This document shows positions 38,406 through 48,418 of a stretch of DNA of 64,000 nucleotides, piece after piece. The stretch spans positions 1 to 64,000 of the forward strand of contig CAMCHI010000006.1 of NCBI GenBank assembly GCA_945874735.1, given 5' to 3'. Below the pieces are notes generated by a model. The model searched no databases. It was not told where the DNA came from and was given only the letters and a program-made list of their open reading frames with translations. Positions within the stretch are counted from its first letter, which is position 1. Each line of letters opens with the position of its first letter. The position numbers and the translations under genes are program-made. Source of the DNA: an uncultured Arcanobacterium sp. (GTDB lineage: Bacteria; Actinomycetota; Actinomycetes; Actinomycetales; Actinomycetaceae).

Positions 38406-39389
38406 ATGACTTCTACGCAAATTAAAACAAAGCAACCTAAACATAAAATGGGGTTGCGTGAAAAGCATGATGCAATCACGGGTTGGCTCTTTATGGCGCC
38501 CTTTGCAGCTATGTATCTTTTAGTATTTTTAATCCCGATAGTAGTTGCCATTTACTCCAGCTTCTTCGCGGAAAAAGTAAGTGGTGGCGGACTTTTAAGC
38601 ACTAAAGAAAATACTTTTGTGGGACTTTCTAACTACAGCGACGTAGTATTTGAGAGTAATTTCTGGTCCGGTATCGGCAGAGTAATGTTCTATACCGTAA
38701 TACAAGTTCCTTTTATGATTATTGCTGCCTTAGCGCTAGCCCTAGTATTAGACTCTTTGCTAGTTCGCCGAGGCACTGTTTTTCGCATTGGTTACTTCTT
38801 GCCATTCGCAATCCCTGGTTTGATTGGTGCAATCGTTTGGAATTATCTATATTCCAAGGGGCTATCGCCAATCGTTTCCATCATGGAAATGATCGGATTC
38901 GACATGACTAGCTCTACTTTTAGTAATTTGAGTATCTTCCAAGATCAAGGGCTAATCATTTTCTCCATGGCAAACATTACCACTTGGACTTTCACCGGCT
39001 ACAATATGCTTATTTTCTTAGCTGCATTACAGTCCATTCCACATGATTTATATGAAGCTGCCCGTTTAGATGGTGCTACCGGATTCCAAATTGTTACCAA
39101 GATTAAGATTCCAATGGTACGGGGCGCTGCATTATTAGCGGTATTGCTCTCTATCGTGGGTACTATCCAAATCTTCAACGAACCACAAGTTATGCAAATC
39201 GCTGCTAATTGGATGCCAGGTGACTACACGCCAATGATGATGGCTTACAACACCATGCGTGACGGAGTGGCCGGAATGATTCGTGGTAATGGCCCAGCAG
39301 CAGCTGTATCGGTAATGATGGCATTAGTAGCAGGTGTGCTAGCTTTGGTTTACTTGCTCGTAGATCGAAAAGTAGGCGGTGAAGACTAA
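38406..39389 (+). CDS. sugar ABC transporter permease
   Basis: MalF-type; EAARLDGATGFQIVTKIKIP EAA loop. Confidence 0.92.
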   Translation: MTSTQIKTKQPKHKMGLREKHDAITGWLFMAPFAAMYLLVFLIPIVVAIYSSFFAEKVSGGGLLSTKENTFVGLSNYSDVVFESNFWSGIGRVMFYTVIQVPFMIIAALALALVLDSLLVRRGTVFRIGYFLPFAIPGLIGAIVWNYLYSKGLSPIVSIMEMIGFDMTSSTFSNLSIFQDQGLIIFSMANITTWTFTGYNMLIFLAALQSIPHDLYEAARLDGATGFQIVTKIKIPMVRGAALLAVLLSIVGTIQIFNEPQVMQIAANWMPGDYTPMMMAYNTMRDGVAGMIRGNGPAAAVSVMMALVAGVLALVYLLVDRKVGGED

Positions 39390-40348
39390 TGGCGATTAAA
39401 ATGGCAAAAACTCGCGACGGGTTAGAGTATCGTCCATCTATTAAAGGTGTACAATCTCGTTCTCTATTGCCGTCCAAGTTGGCGCGTACCATGACGCTAA
39501 CTATTTTGATCATTACACTGATCTACTTCTTACTACCGATTTTCTGGCTAGTAATTTCTTCCACCAAGACACACAGTGAGCTAATCGGCTCCGGAGCATT
39601 AGGAACTTTATGGTTTTCTGGCTCTTTAGCTGATTTACCAGATGCCATTGCTCGTACTTATGGTAACTTGATGGGAGCAAAAGTAAGTAACGGAATGTAC
39701 TGGCGTTGGGTAGCCAACTCCTTACTATATTCCACTGCGGCTGGTGTAATCGGTACAGTGGTATCCGTAATGGCAGGATATGCTTTAGCTAAGTTCAAGT
39801 TTCCAGGTATGAACGTATCCTTGGGTGTAGTAATGGCTGGTCTGCTAATGCCAGCAGCACTACTTGCCATCCCAATGTACGTAGTATTCAACAACCTAGG
39901 AGTAAGCCATAGCATTTGGGCAATCATTATCCCATGTGCGGTAAGCCCCTTTGGAATGTTCTTAGGGCGTGTATATGCCCATAGTTCAGTGCCGACAGAA
40001 CTAATTGAGGCAGCGCGCATCGACGGTGCAGGAGAAGCTCGTATTTTCTTCACCATGGTGTTGCGACTATTAGCACCAGCAATGGTTACGATTTTCCTCT
40101 TTATTTTCGTAAATACGTGGAATAACTTCCTCTTGCCATTGGTGATGTTTGGATCCAACAACGATACTACTGGTCTGCGTCCAGTGACACTTGGTTTATA
40201 CACCATTATTAAACAGCGAGTACCAGCTCCAGACGAAGGTGCAGTGATGATGGGTGCCCTCCTAGGCGTGCTTCCATTGATCGTGCTCTTCCTAGCTTTG
40301 CAAAAGTACTGGCAGTCCGGTCTAGCTGCTGGCTCAGTAAAGGGCTAA
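39389..40348 (+). CDS. carbohydrate ABC transporter permease
   Basis: MalG-type; EAARIDGAGEARIFFTMVLRL EAA loop. Confidence 0.92.
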   Translation: MAIKMAKTRDGLEYRPSIKGVQSRSLLPSKLARTMTLTILIITLIYFLLPIFWLVISSTKTHSELIGSGALGTLWFSGSLADLPDAIARTYGNLMGAKVSNGMYWRWVANSLLYSTAAGVIGTVVSVMAGYALAKFKFPGMNVSLGVVMAGLLMPAALLAIPMYVVFNNLGVSHSIWAIIIPCAVSPFGMFLGRVYAHSSVPTELIEAARIDGAGEARIFFTMVLRLLAPAMVTIFLFIFVNTWNNFLLPLVMFGSNNDTTGLRPVTLGLYTIIKQRVPAPDEGAVMMGALLGVLPLIVLFLALQKYWQSGLAAGSVKG

Positions 40349-40360
40349 AAAACCTTACCG

Positions 40361-40392
40361 AAAATGCCTGCCTCCGTGGAGGCAGGCATTTT
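40361..40392 (+). terminator. intrinsic terminator
   Basis: Perfect 15-bp stem AAAATGCCTGCCTCC-GT-GGAGGCAGGCATTTT. Confidence 0.85.
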
Positions 40393-40531
40393 CATGTAAT
40401 AAGTGTTGAAATATAAAACTTATATCTCTAAGACTAACCGTCATAAACAATTACTACCCTATAAAATATCTATAGAATAGTCATATATTGGCTGTAAGCT
40501 GCAAAAATATCACTAGGTAAGTTGAGGTCTA

Positions 40532-42145
40532 ATGTCTAAAAAATATTTAGAAACCGGAGTAACTCTTTGTGCCAACACTGTGAAATATCCAGTCGAGTGG
40601 GTATTAGTATTACTAGAACAAATGGCACAACTAGGCTTAAATCAGCTCACCTTAGAATGTAAAATTAAATTTGCAGACTGGGAACACCAGCATACTTGGC
40701 CCTATTATACTGAAACTGAAATATCAACCATTTTAACTGCGGCACGTGAGCGAGGAATTGACGTAATTCCGTTAATTAACGCGCCTGCCCATATGGAAAC
40801 ATGGCTAATGCGTGCCCCGCAATATGCTATCCAAAACAAAGACGGTATAACAGACAATGAACGCTTGAACTTTATTACTGAAGCCGGAGTGCAATTCTAC
40901 TGCGAACTAATTGACCGTTACCTGCACTATTTCACCTCCCCATATTGGCATATGGGAGCAGACGAATTTGATTACCGTGTAACCTACGCGGATTATCCCC
41001 AGATTTTAGCTTACGCACAAGAAAAATTTGGGGCACAAGCTCAGCCTGAAGATGCGTTTATTGAATTTATCAACAAAATAAACTCCTATGTTAAATCGCG
41101 GGGCAAAACTTTACGTATCTGGAATGATGGAATGCGAGAAAGTGCTGTAATCTCCGTCGATAAAGACGTAGTCGTAGACTACTGGCTTAATAGAGGACTC
41201 TCCCCACAAGCTATTATCGACGCAGGTTATAAAGTGGTAAATGTGCCACAATATATGTATTTATCGCGTTCTGTGCCGTTTTATGGTTTCCGAGGAGAAA
41301 AAGTTTATCAATCAGAAAACTGGGATTTAACCAACTTTGATGCTGGCCCAGCTATCCCAATTGAGGACGTAAACGCAGGTTTACCTGGTACTGATGCATT
41401 GGCAGACGGAGGAGTAACGCTAAATGTAAACGGTAAAGAACCCGTGATTGATTATCGCGGAGTGCCGGTAGATGATGTAGCAACGGCGGAATTTCCGCAT
41501 CGCTTACCAGTACAAGGACTAAGATGTGCTCTATGGCCAGATATTGCTAATATGCAAACCGACCGGCAAGTACTAGCCGAAGCGCGTGAAGTCTTAGGGT
41601 ACTTAGGACATATTGTGGCTGGTGGAAGTCGGCAATGGGACAACTGGGAGCAAGCTAAGCAAGCCCTTTATAACAATACTGCTTTATTAGATTTAACAAA
41701 TTGGGAAACTACAGCGACTTTTGCGCCAGGAGTTTACCATTTACCAGAGTTGCAAAGCCTAGGTTTAGGCCCGTGGCAGATTAGTCGTACCGAGGATGCA
41801 TACTATACTTTCCTTGACCTTAACTCCGGCAAACAACTCGTGTTATGTACTGGTGAGAGCTGGCTGGGGGTAGTAAATGAAATTGGAGCAGCCGTAGAAT
41901 TAGGTGAAGTGCAAGAGGCAGTGCCAGTGCGGGCGCAGCACGCAGGTGAATACAATATGCGCAAGTTTGCCGTCCAAATAGTACAAGACGCAAATGAGGA
42001 GCAGAGTGAACCGAGAATTTTGATTTCCCCAGCTCTGACCCATATGCAGCTAGTGTTAAAAGACGGGAAGGTAGTGCAAATGCCATGCGATAAGATAACT
42101 GGCACGGCAGGGTTTGCTTATCAAGTGGCAAGTTGTAACTGCTAA
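40532..42145 (+). CDS. GH20-like beta-N-acetylhexosaminidase, no evident signal peptide
   Basis: HMGADEFD GH20-type Asp-Glu motif in a TIM-barrel-like protein. Confidence 0.75.
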   Translation: MSKKYLETGVTLCANTVKYPVEWVLVLLEQMAQLGLNQLTLECKIKFADWEHQHTWPYYTETEISTILTAARERGIDVIPLINAPAHMETWLMRAPQYAIQNKDGITDNERLNFITEAGVQFYCELIDRYLHYFTSPYWHMGADEFDYRVTYADYPQILAYAQEKFGAQAQPEDAFIEFINKINSYVKSRGKTLRIWNDGMRESAVISVDKDVVVDYWLNRGLSPQAIIDAGYKVVNVPQYMYLSRSVPFYGFRGEKVYQSENWDLTNFDAGPAIPIEDVNAGLPGTDALADGGVTLNVNGKEPVIDYRGVPVDDVATAEFPHRLPVQGLRCALWPDIANMQTDRQVLAEAREVLGYLGHIVAGGSRQWDNWEQAKQALYNNTALLDLTNWETTATFAPGVYHLPELQSLGLGPWQISRTEDAYYTFLDLNSGKQLVLCTGESWLGVVNEIGAAVELGEVQEAVPVRAQHAGEYNMRKFAVQIVQDANEEQSEPRILISPALTHMQLVLKDGKVVQMPCDKITGTAGFAYQVASCNC

Positions 42146-42190
42146 TAAAGCGAGGATTAACTACTTGTGCTAAACAAAGTAGAAGTGAGT

Positions 42191-42266
42191 TGGTGCCCCC
42201 AGCCCGACTCGAACGGGCAACCTACGGATTAGAAGGCCGTTGCTCTATCCATTGAGCTATGGAGGC
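42191..42266 (-). tRNA. tRNA-Arg(TCT), CCA encoded
   Basis: Minus strand GCCTCCATAGCTCAATGGATAGAGCAACGGCCTTCTAATCCGTAGGTTGCCCGTTCGAGTCGGGCTGGGGGCACCA. Confidence 0.95.
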
Positions 42267-42377
42267 TTGTAAACATCAATAACTTACCGCGTGAGTTAGC
42301 AGAATGCAATTCAGTTAGAATCAATATGTATTAAATTATAATTTTTTATAATTTTGCGGGTTTAAGGAAATGAGTTT

Positions 42378-43931
42378 ATGACGGGTGATACGGGGTTGCT
42401 GGCGCAACGGGCATATACTACTAGGGCTACTTTAGAGGCATTAAAACGGGTGGTTTTTCCTTTGCAAATGCCAGGAGTGGAGGCTTTGCTAGACGCTCAA
42501 AAAACTCTGGTTACTTTGCTGGAAGCAAAAGTGTTGCCACATCTAGAGTTAGCCCAGTTACCTGTAATTGTGGTGGTGGGTGGATCTTCTGGTGCGGGAA
42601 AGTCCACGATTGTAAATTCGGTGCTTGGTAAAGAAGTAAGTGCTGCTTCGGTTTTGCGCCCTACTACGCGCGTGCCCACAATCGTCATGTATCCCTTAGA
42701 TGAGCCGGTGATGCGCAACCATGCCATTATGAAAGGTGCACAGGTGGTGGTATGCGAGGAGGCGCTACCAGGTATAGTGTTGGTGGACGCTCCGGATTTA
42801 GACACTGTGGAGGTAGCTAATCATGAGTTTTCACGGCGGTTAATGGAAGCAGCTGATTTGTGGTTGTTTACCACTACGGCTACTCGATACGGTGACGCGG
42901 TAGCTTGGCAGGCTTTAGAAAGTGCGACGCGCCGAGGGGTATCGTGTGCGGTGGTGCTAAATAGAGTGCCACAGCGTGCCCAGCAAGTAGTGCAAGCTGA
43001 TTTAGCCGCTCGTCTAGCTACGAATGATTTAACGCAAGTTCCAGTGTTTTCCATAGCAGACCAAGGAGCTATGGAGGGACAATTGCCGGCCTTGGCTGTT
43101 AGTCAATTGCGTCAATGGTTATTGCGAATGTCGCAGTCACGAGTGGTGGAACGGGTAGCAGATGCGTCCTTTTTAGAAGTGTTGCCTAGTGTGCGGGCTG
43201 ATTTACTGCTCTTAGCAAATGGTTTGGATGCACAACGTGCCGCTATGAAAGCCTTGTTGGAAAAGACTCAGCAAGCTATGCCCGTTTCAGTGCAAGAACA
43301 AATAACGCATATACAAGAAGGCAGGTTAGGGCGGGGTGCGCCCACGGTTTCATGGTTATCGTTAGCATCTAGTGGGGGAGTGTTGGCTAGTTTAGTGAAT
43401 GCTAAATCTCCGAAAATCTGGGAGCGGGGCAAGACTAAACGCGACCATGCTTTATTACAGTTATTTTCTTTAATACAAGACGCAGTTCGGTTAGTACTAG
43501 AGCAAGTTTTATTGCATACGCAAAATAGTGTGGAGGAACTTTGGGAACACGACATAGTTGTGACTAATACTTTTTTGCGTAATGCGCGTAAAGGGATGGA
43601 TGTAGCAGATATAGTGGAACAAGCTATGACCCGTTGGCAGGTGGCTTTACAAGTTTTAAGTAAGGATGTTGCAGCAAATGCGTGGCTTACTTCTGCGGGG
43701 GTGACTGCATTATTAGGTGTGGCTGCTGGTGGAATTACTGGAGCGCTAAAGGTGGCACACAAATTAGGGCTTAGTGAGCAAGTAGAGCAAGCTAAAGAAC
43801 TGCTGGGGACGATTGTAGAGCAAACTGTGATGCAGGTGAAAGCGCGTTATGAGCAGGCTTTATTGGAAGTGCAAATACCAGAAAGTACTACCTTGCGTTT
43901 GCGGGCTACAGAATTTATGGATTGGAAGTAA
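42378..43931 (+). CDS. dynamin/Era-like P-loop GTPase A
   Basis: G1 GGSSGAGKST, G3 DAPDLD, degenerate G4 NRVP. Confidence 0.8.
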   Translation: MTGDTGLLAQRAYTTRATLEALKRVVFPLQMPGVEALLDAQKTLVTLLEAKVLPHLELAQLPVIVVVGGSSGAGKSTIVNSVLGKEVSAASVLRPTTRVPTIVMYPLDEPVMRNHAIMKGAQVVVCEEALPGIVLVDAPDLDTVEVANHEFSRRLMEAADLWLFTTTATRYGDAVAWQALESATRRGVSCAVVLNRVPQRAQQVVQADLAARLATNDLTQVPVFSIADQGAMEGQLPALAVSQLRQWLLRMSQSRVVERVADASFLEVLPSVRADLLLLANGLDAQRAAMKALLEKTQQAMPVSVQEQITHIQEGRLGRGAPTVSWLSLASSGGVLASLVNAKSPKIWERGKTKRDHALLQLFSLIQDAVRLVLEQVLLHTQNSVEELWEHDIVVTNTFLRNARKGMDVADIVEQAMTRWQVALQVLSKDVAANAWLTSAGVTALLGVAAGGITGALKVAHKLGLSEQVEQAKELLGTIVEQTVMQVKARYEQALLEVQIPESTTLRLRATEFMDWK

Positions 43932-45496
43932 AGATGTTTTTAAGCAGTCGGCAAGGTAGCCGTGAAATCGAGTCGGTAAAACTGTTGGCTACTGATTCTG
44001 AGCTTTCTTGGGAGAAAATAACGGCACGTATTGTGCAGTTGCGTGAATTTGTGGAGGTGGTACAGCAAATAGTGCCTCAGCCTAGCTTATTGCGAGCTAT
44101 GCAAGATTTAACGCAAGTAGAACAACGGATAGCTTTAGGGAAAGATTTTACGGTAGCTGCACTACTTGGGGGTACTGGCGCGGGTAAGTCTACTTTATTT
44201 AATGCTTTAACTGGTTTTAATTTTGCTGATGCCGGAGAGGTACGTCCTACTACTGAGTTGGTTACGGCTTGCACTTGGCGGGCACAAGCTCAGGATTTAT
44301 TAGATTATTTGAATGTATTGCCATCTCGTCGGATTGAGCATGATTCTATTTTGACTCCTGTGCCTAACGATTTAGCAGGGCTAGTGCTGTTAGATTTGCC
44401 TGATTATGATTCGGTTAAGTTTGGTAATTCTTTGACCGTGACGGCTTTATTGCCGATGGTTGATTTGTTGATTTGGGTGGTAGAGCCGCAAAAATATGCG
44501 GATCAATTGTTGCACCAAAGTTATTTAGAAAAACTGCAAGGACGAGCTGCTTCACTGATGGTGGTGTTGAATCAGGCTGATACGGTGTCTATAGCAGGGC
44601 AGGAGGTATTGCTGGCAGATTTGCGTCGTTTGCTGGATAGGGATGGTTTATCACAAGTACCTATTTATGTGACTTCTGCTTTGCACGGTAGTGGTATTCC
44701 GGAATTGACGGCGGCTTTAGAGCAGCAAGTAGGCAATAAAGATATTTTGCTTAATATGGTGGCTACCGAGCTGGATACTATTGCTTTGCGGTTAGCAAAT
44801 TCGGTGGGGATTTTAGAAGCAGATTTAGATGCGGATTTGCGTGCGGTATTAATTGAGAAAGTTATGGTAGCTTCTGGAGTTCCGGCACTCAGTGAGGCAA
44901 TTATGCAGGGCGCAGGTAAGGTGCGGCGAGTGGCTTTTACACGTCCGGTACAGCCAGGTAGTAGCGTGTTGGAAGCTGTGCGAAATACTTGGGTGGAACA
45001 GGCGACTTTAGGTCTACGGGGTAAGTGGGATCTTGATGTGCGTTCTTTGATTGCTCCAGCTGAAACAGTGCATCAACGTTTGGGTGCTATTTATGCCCAG
45101 TTGCCTTTACCAGTATTGTCATCTGGTGCTTTGCGTTTTGCTTATGTAGGTGCGTTTTTCTTGAGTGTGTTAGGGCTATTGGGGATAACAGGAGCAATGC
45201 TGGGAGTACCTAGTGTGTTCTTGGATTGGTTTAAGATGATTTGGTCGGTTTCTTTAGGAGGAAGTGCGCCTAAGTGGGGTATAGGAGTAGTTGGTGCGTT
45301 TTGTGTAATGCTGGCAGTGGGGTGGATTTTAGGGGCTAAAATTCGTGTCAAAGCGCGGGGTAGACGTTTAGCGGAGAGCTATGTACAGCATTTAACGCAG
45401 GAAGTGGAAGTAGTGCTGGAAGAGTTATGGATAAAAGACGTAGCGCTTTATTTAGAACAGCACAAAAAAGCTCGTAAATTATTGACGGGAAGATAG
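43922..45496 (+). CDS. P-loop GTPase B with C-terminal transmembrane segments
   Basis: G1 GGTGAGKST, G3 DLPDYD, degenerate G4 NQAD; two hydrophobic helices near the C-terminus. Confidence 0.8.
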   Translation: MEVKMFLSSRQGSREIESVKLLATDSELSWEKITARIVQLREFVEVVQQIVPQPSLLRAMQDLTQVEQRIALGKDFTVAALLGGTGAGKSTLFNALTGFNFADAGEVRPTTELVTACTWRAQAQDLLDYLNVLPSRRIEHDSILTPVPNDLAGLVLLDLPDYDSVKFGNSLTVTALLPMVDLLIWVVEPQKYADQLLHQSYLEKLQGRAASLMVVLNQADTVSIAGQEVLLADLRRLLDRDGLSQVPIYVTSALHGSGIPELTAALEQQVGNKDILLNMVATELDTIALRLANSVGILEADLDADLRAVLIEKVMVASGVPALSEAIMQGAGKVRRVAFTRPVQPGSSVLEAVRNTWVEQATLGLRGKWDLDVRSLIAPAETVHQRLGAIYAQLPLPVLSSGALRFAYVGAFFLSVLGLLGITGAMLGVPSVFLDWFKMIWSVSLGGSAPKWGIGVVGAFCVMLAVGWILGAKIRVKARGRRLAESYVQHLTQEVEVVLEELWIKDVALYLEQHKKARKLLTGR

Positions 45497-45686
45497 TTAA
45501 GTAAACACTTCACAGCTCGGTATGAGTAGAGGGGTATATCGTGCTGCTTTGTGCACGAAATAAGTAACTGTATATGTTTTCCACAAACTGATTATTAAAC
45601 TTTTTCTCGTTTGCTACTTTTGCGATGCTAAATATGTTACTTCTCAGTCCTAGAGAGATGTATTAAAGCATAAGGAGCAAATCAAG

Positions 45687-46262
45687 ATGGTAAATGAAAC
45701 ACAAGTGACTATTAGGGGTTGGGCAGGCAATAAACCCACTCTTTATCTAAACGATAATTTAAAAACTTCCAGCAGTACCGCAAAAATTGCCAGTGCAATG
45801 GTGAGTGTAGGAGTAACGCCTCGTGTTTTTAATACCCAAGTTGGTAAATTTATTGATGGCGAAACTGTGTGGTATTCGGTGCGATGCTATGGACATTTAG
45901 CACGTAATGTAGCTTTAAGTGTAGATAAAGGAACGCCTTTATTAGTGCGTGGTAAACAGACCACTCGTACTTATGTTACTAAAAACGGAGCAGAACGGTC
46001 TTCGGTAGTCTTAAACGCAGATGCGATTGGTATAGAACTAAACACGGGAACTGCCACTTTTACACGTTTAGCGCACCCAAGCACTAATTACTCGACAAGT
46101 AGTGATACTGCTTGGGTGACTAATGAGTCCAACGTAAAAAATCTTACTGAATCGGCAACAAATATGCACTGGGAGATAGCTTCAGAAGATAACGAGCTTA
46201 CTGCAGTTAAAAGTGTCCTTACTTCCACGGCAGAGCAGGATGTGACAAGTTCCGTGGGGTAA
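45687..46262 (+). CDS. single-stranded DNA-binding protein family
   Basis: OB-fold SSB pattern WYSVRCYGHLARNVALSVDKGTPLLVRGKQTTRTY. Confidence 0.82.
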   Translation: MVNETQVTIRGWAGNKPTLYLNDNLKTSSSTAKIASAMVSVGVTPRVFNTQVGKFIDGETVWYSVRCYGHLARNVALSVDKGTPLLVRGKQTTRTYVTKNGAERSSVVLNADAIGIELNTGTATFTRLAHPSTNYSTSSDTAWVTNESNVKNLTESATNMHWEIASEDNELTAVKSVLTSTAEQDVTSSVG

Positions 46263-46587
46263 GCACACTATTTATAGCAACAGTATTTTCGTGTTAGCTA
46301 AAGCGGTGCTAAAGCAAGAATGATATAAAAACGGTTGTTTTATTAAAAGTGTTTGGAGATAAAGCAAAAATCATCATTGAACACCTACTTAGCTATATGA
46401 AAATACTTTTTGTGCAAGGGCAGTTTTATGCAAGTAATTAGCATGTGAGTTAATGCCTAGTTGCAGGTTTCATTTCTTAGAATTACTGCGCTAACCTAGC
46501 TATGTATATGCTTAAACTAGATTTTGAAAACGAGTTTTTAAAACTTAACTACTCGCAATTAAAAATCGCCAACACAACTGGAGTATC

Positions 46588-48270
46588 GTGGCTGAATATA
46601 TTTACTCTATGGTGCGCGCTCGCAAAAAAGTGGGCGATAAGTTAATTCTTGACGATGTGACTATGGCGTTTTTGCCTGGGGCAAAAATTGGTATGGTTGG
46701 CCCTAATGGTGCTGGTAAGTCTACCATCTTGAAAATCATGGCTGGTTTGGATGAGCCGTCCAACGGCGAAGCAAAACTAACTCCAGGTTTTACAGTGGGT
46801 ATTCTAATGCAGGAACCTCCATTGAATGAGGAAAAAACAGTATTAGAAAACGTGCAAGAAGCTGCCGGAGAAATGTTTGCTAAAGTTGCTCGTTTTAACC
46901 AAATTGGTTTAGAAATGGCAGATCCAGATGCAGACTTTGATGCACTTATGGAAGAAATGGGTAAGCTGCAAACAGAGATTGACGCTGCTAATGCTTGGGA
47001 TTTAGATTCGCAATTAAATCAAGCAATGGACGCTTTGCGCTGTCCACCACCAGACACTCCAGTGAAAGTTTTGTCGGGTGGAGAGCGTCGTCGCGTAGCT
47101 TTATGTAAGCTACTCCTAGAAGCACCAGATCTACTACTTTTAGACGAACCTACCAACCATTTAGACGCTGAGTCGGTAGAGTGGTTAGAACAGCACTTAG
47201 CGCGTTATCCTGGCGCAGTTATTGCTGTTACCCACGACCGTTACTTCCTAGATCATGTAGCGCAATGGATTGCGGAAGTAGACCGTGGACGCCTATACCC
47301 TTATGAGGGCAACTATTCTACCTATTTGGAAACCAAACAGGCGCGTCTAGAAGTGCAAGGTAAGAAAGACGCAAAGCTGAAGAAGCGTTTAAAGGAAGAA
47401 TTAGAATGGGTACGTTCTTCAGCAAAAGGACGGCAAGCAAAGTCGAAAGCACGTTTGCAACGCTATGAAGAAATGGCTGCGGAAGCAGAGCGGATGCGCA
47501 AGCTGGACTTTGAGGAAATTCAAATTCCACCAGGTCCACGTCTAGGTAATTTAGTTATCGAAGCAAGTGATTTAAAGAAAGGTTTTGGTGAGCGCGTACT
47601 TATCAACGATCTTTCCTTCTCTTTACCTCGTAACGGTATCGTAGGTATTATCGGTCCAAATGGTGTAGGTAAGACTACGCTCTTTAAGAGCATTGTGGGT
47701 CTAGAGCCATTAGACGCTGGTGAGTTAAAAATTGGTGAAACCGTCCAAATTTCCTATGTTGATCAGACGCGAGCCGGTATCGACCCAGAAAAGAATGTTT
47801 GGGAAGTAGTATCAGACGGGCTAGACTTCATTCAAGTAGGAAAAGTGGAGATGCCTTCTCGTGCCTATGTATCGGCATTTGGTTTCAAGGGAGCAGATCA
47901 GCAAAAGAAAGCAGGAGTGCTTTCAGGCGGTGAACGCAACCGGCTAAATCTGGCATTAACGTTAAAACAAGGCGGAAACTTAATCCTACTAGACGAACCT
48001 ACCAATGACCTTGATGTGGAAACCTTAGGCTCGTTAGAAAATGCGCTACTTGAGTTCCCAGGCTGTGCGGTAGTAATCACCCACGATCGCTGGTTCTTAG
48101 ACCGAGTAGCCACCCACATTTTAGCGTGGGAAGGTACAGCTGAAGAACCACATAAGTGGTATTGGTTTGAGGGTAACTTTGAGTCATATGAGAAGAACAA
48201 GATTGATCGACTCGGGCCAGAAGCAGCTCGTCCTTCAGCGATGGCATACCGTAAGCTGACCCGAGATTAA
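46588..48270 (+). CDS. ettA: energy-dependent translational throttle protein EttA (ABC-F)
   Basis: Two ABC domains with LSGGER signatures; 560 aa; EttA-type linker. Confidence 0.95.
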   Translation: MAEYIYSMVRARKKVGDKLILDDVTMAFLPGAKIGMVGPNGAGKSTILKIMAGLDEPSNGEAKLTPGFTVGILMQEPPLNEEKTVLENVQEAAGEMFAKVARFNQIGLEMADPDADFDALMEEMGKLQTEIDAANAWDLDSQLNQAMDALRCPPPDTPVKVLSGGERRRVALCKLLLEAPDLLLLDEPTNHLDAESVEWLEQHLARYPGAVIAVTHDRYFLDHVAQWIAEVDRGRLYPYEGNYSTYLETKQARLEVQGKKDAKLKKRLKEELEWVRSSAKGRQAKSKARLQRYEEMAAEAERMRKLDFEEIQIPPGPRLGNLVIEASDLKKGFGERVLINDLSFSLPRNGIVGIIGPNGVGKTTLFKSIVGLEPLDAGELKIGETVQISYVDQTRAGIDPEKNVWEVVSDGLDFIQVGKVEMPSRAYVSAFGFKGADQQKKAGVLSGGERNRLNLALTLKQGGNLILLDEPTNDLDVETLGSLENALLEFPGCAVVITHDRWFLDRVATHILAWEGTAEEPHKWYWFEGNFESYEKNKIDRLGPEAARPSAMAYRKLTRD

Positions 48271-48310
48271 GTAAGCAATTACTACGAAACTTCTATGTTT
48301 TAAGGTAAAG

Positions 48311-48348
48311 AAATGCCCGTCATATGTTCTCAATATGGCGGGCATTTA
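48311..48348 (+). terminator. intrinsic terminator
   Basis: AAATGCCCG(t)CATAT / ATATG(g)CGGGCATTT stem. Confidence 0.75.
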
Positions 48349-48418
48349 GCAACTTGCATTACTATGAACTCAAAGGCAGTAGTAATAAGTGATTTTTGTG
48401 CTCTTACAGGTCTAGGTA

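Noticed and set aside
39658-40206. 182-aa minus-strand ORF
   Set aside because: Antisense to a clear ABC permease gene; shadow ORF.
43268-43762. 164-aa minus-strand ORF
   Set aside because: Antisense to GTPase A; cysteine/serine-rich shadow translation.
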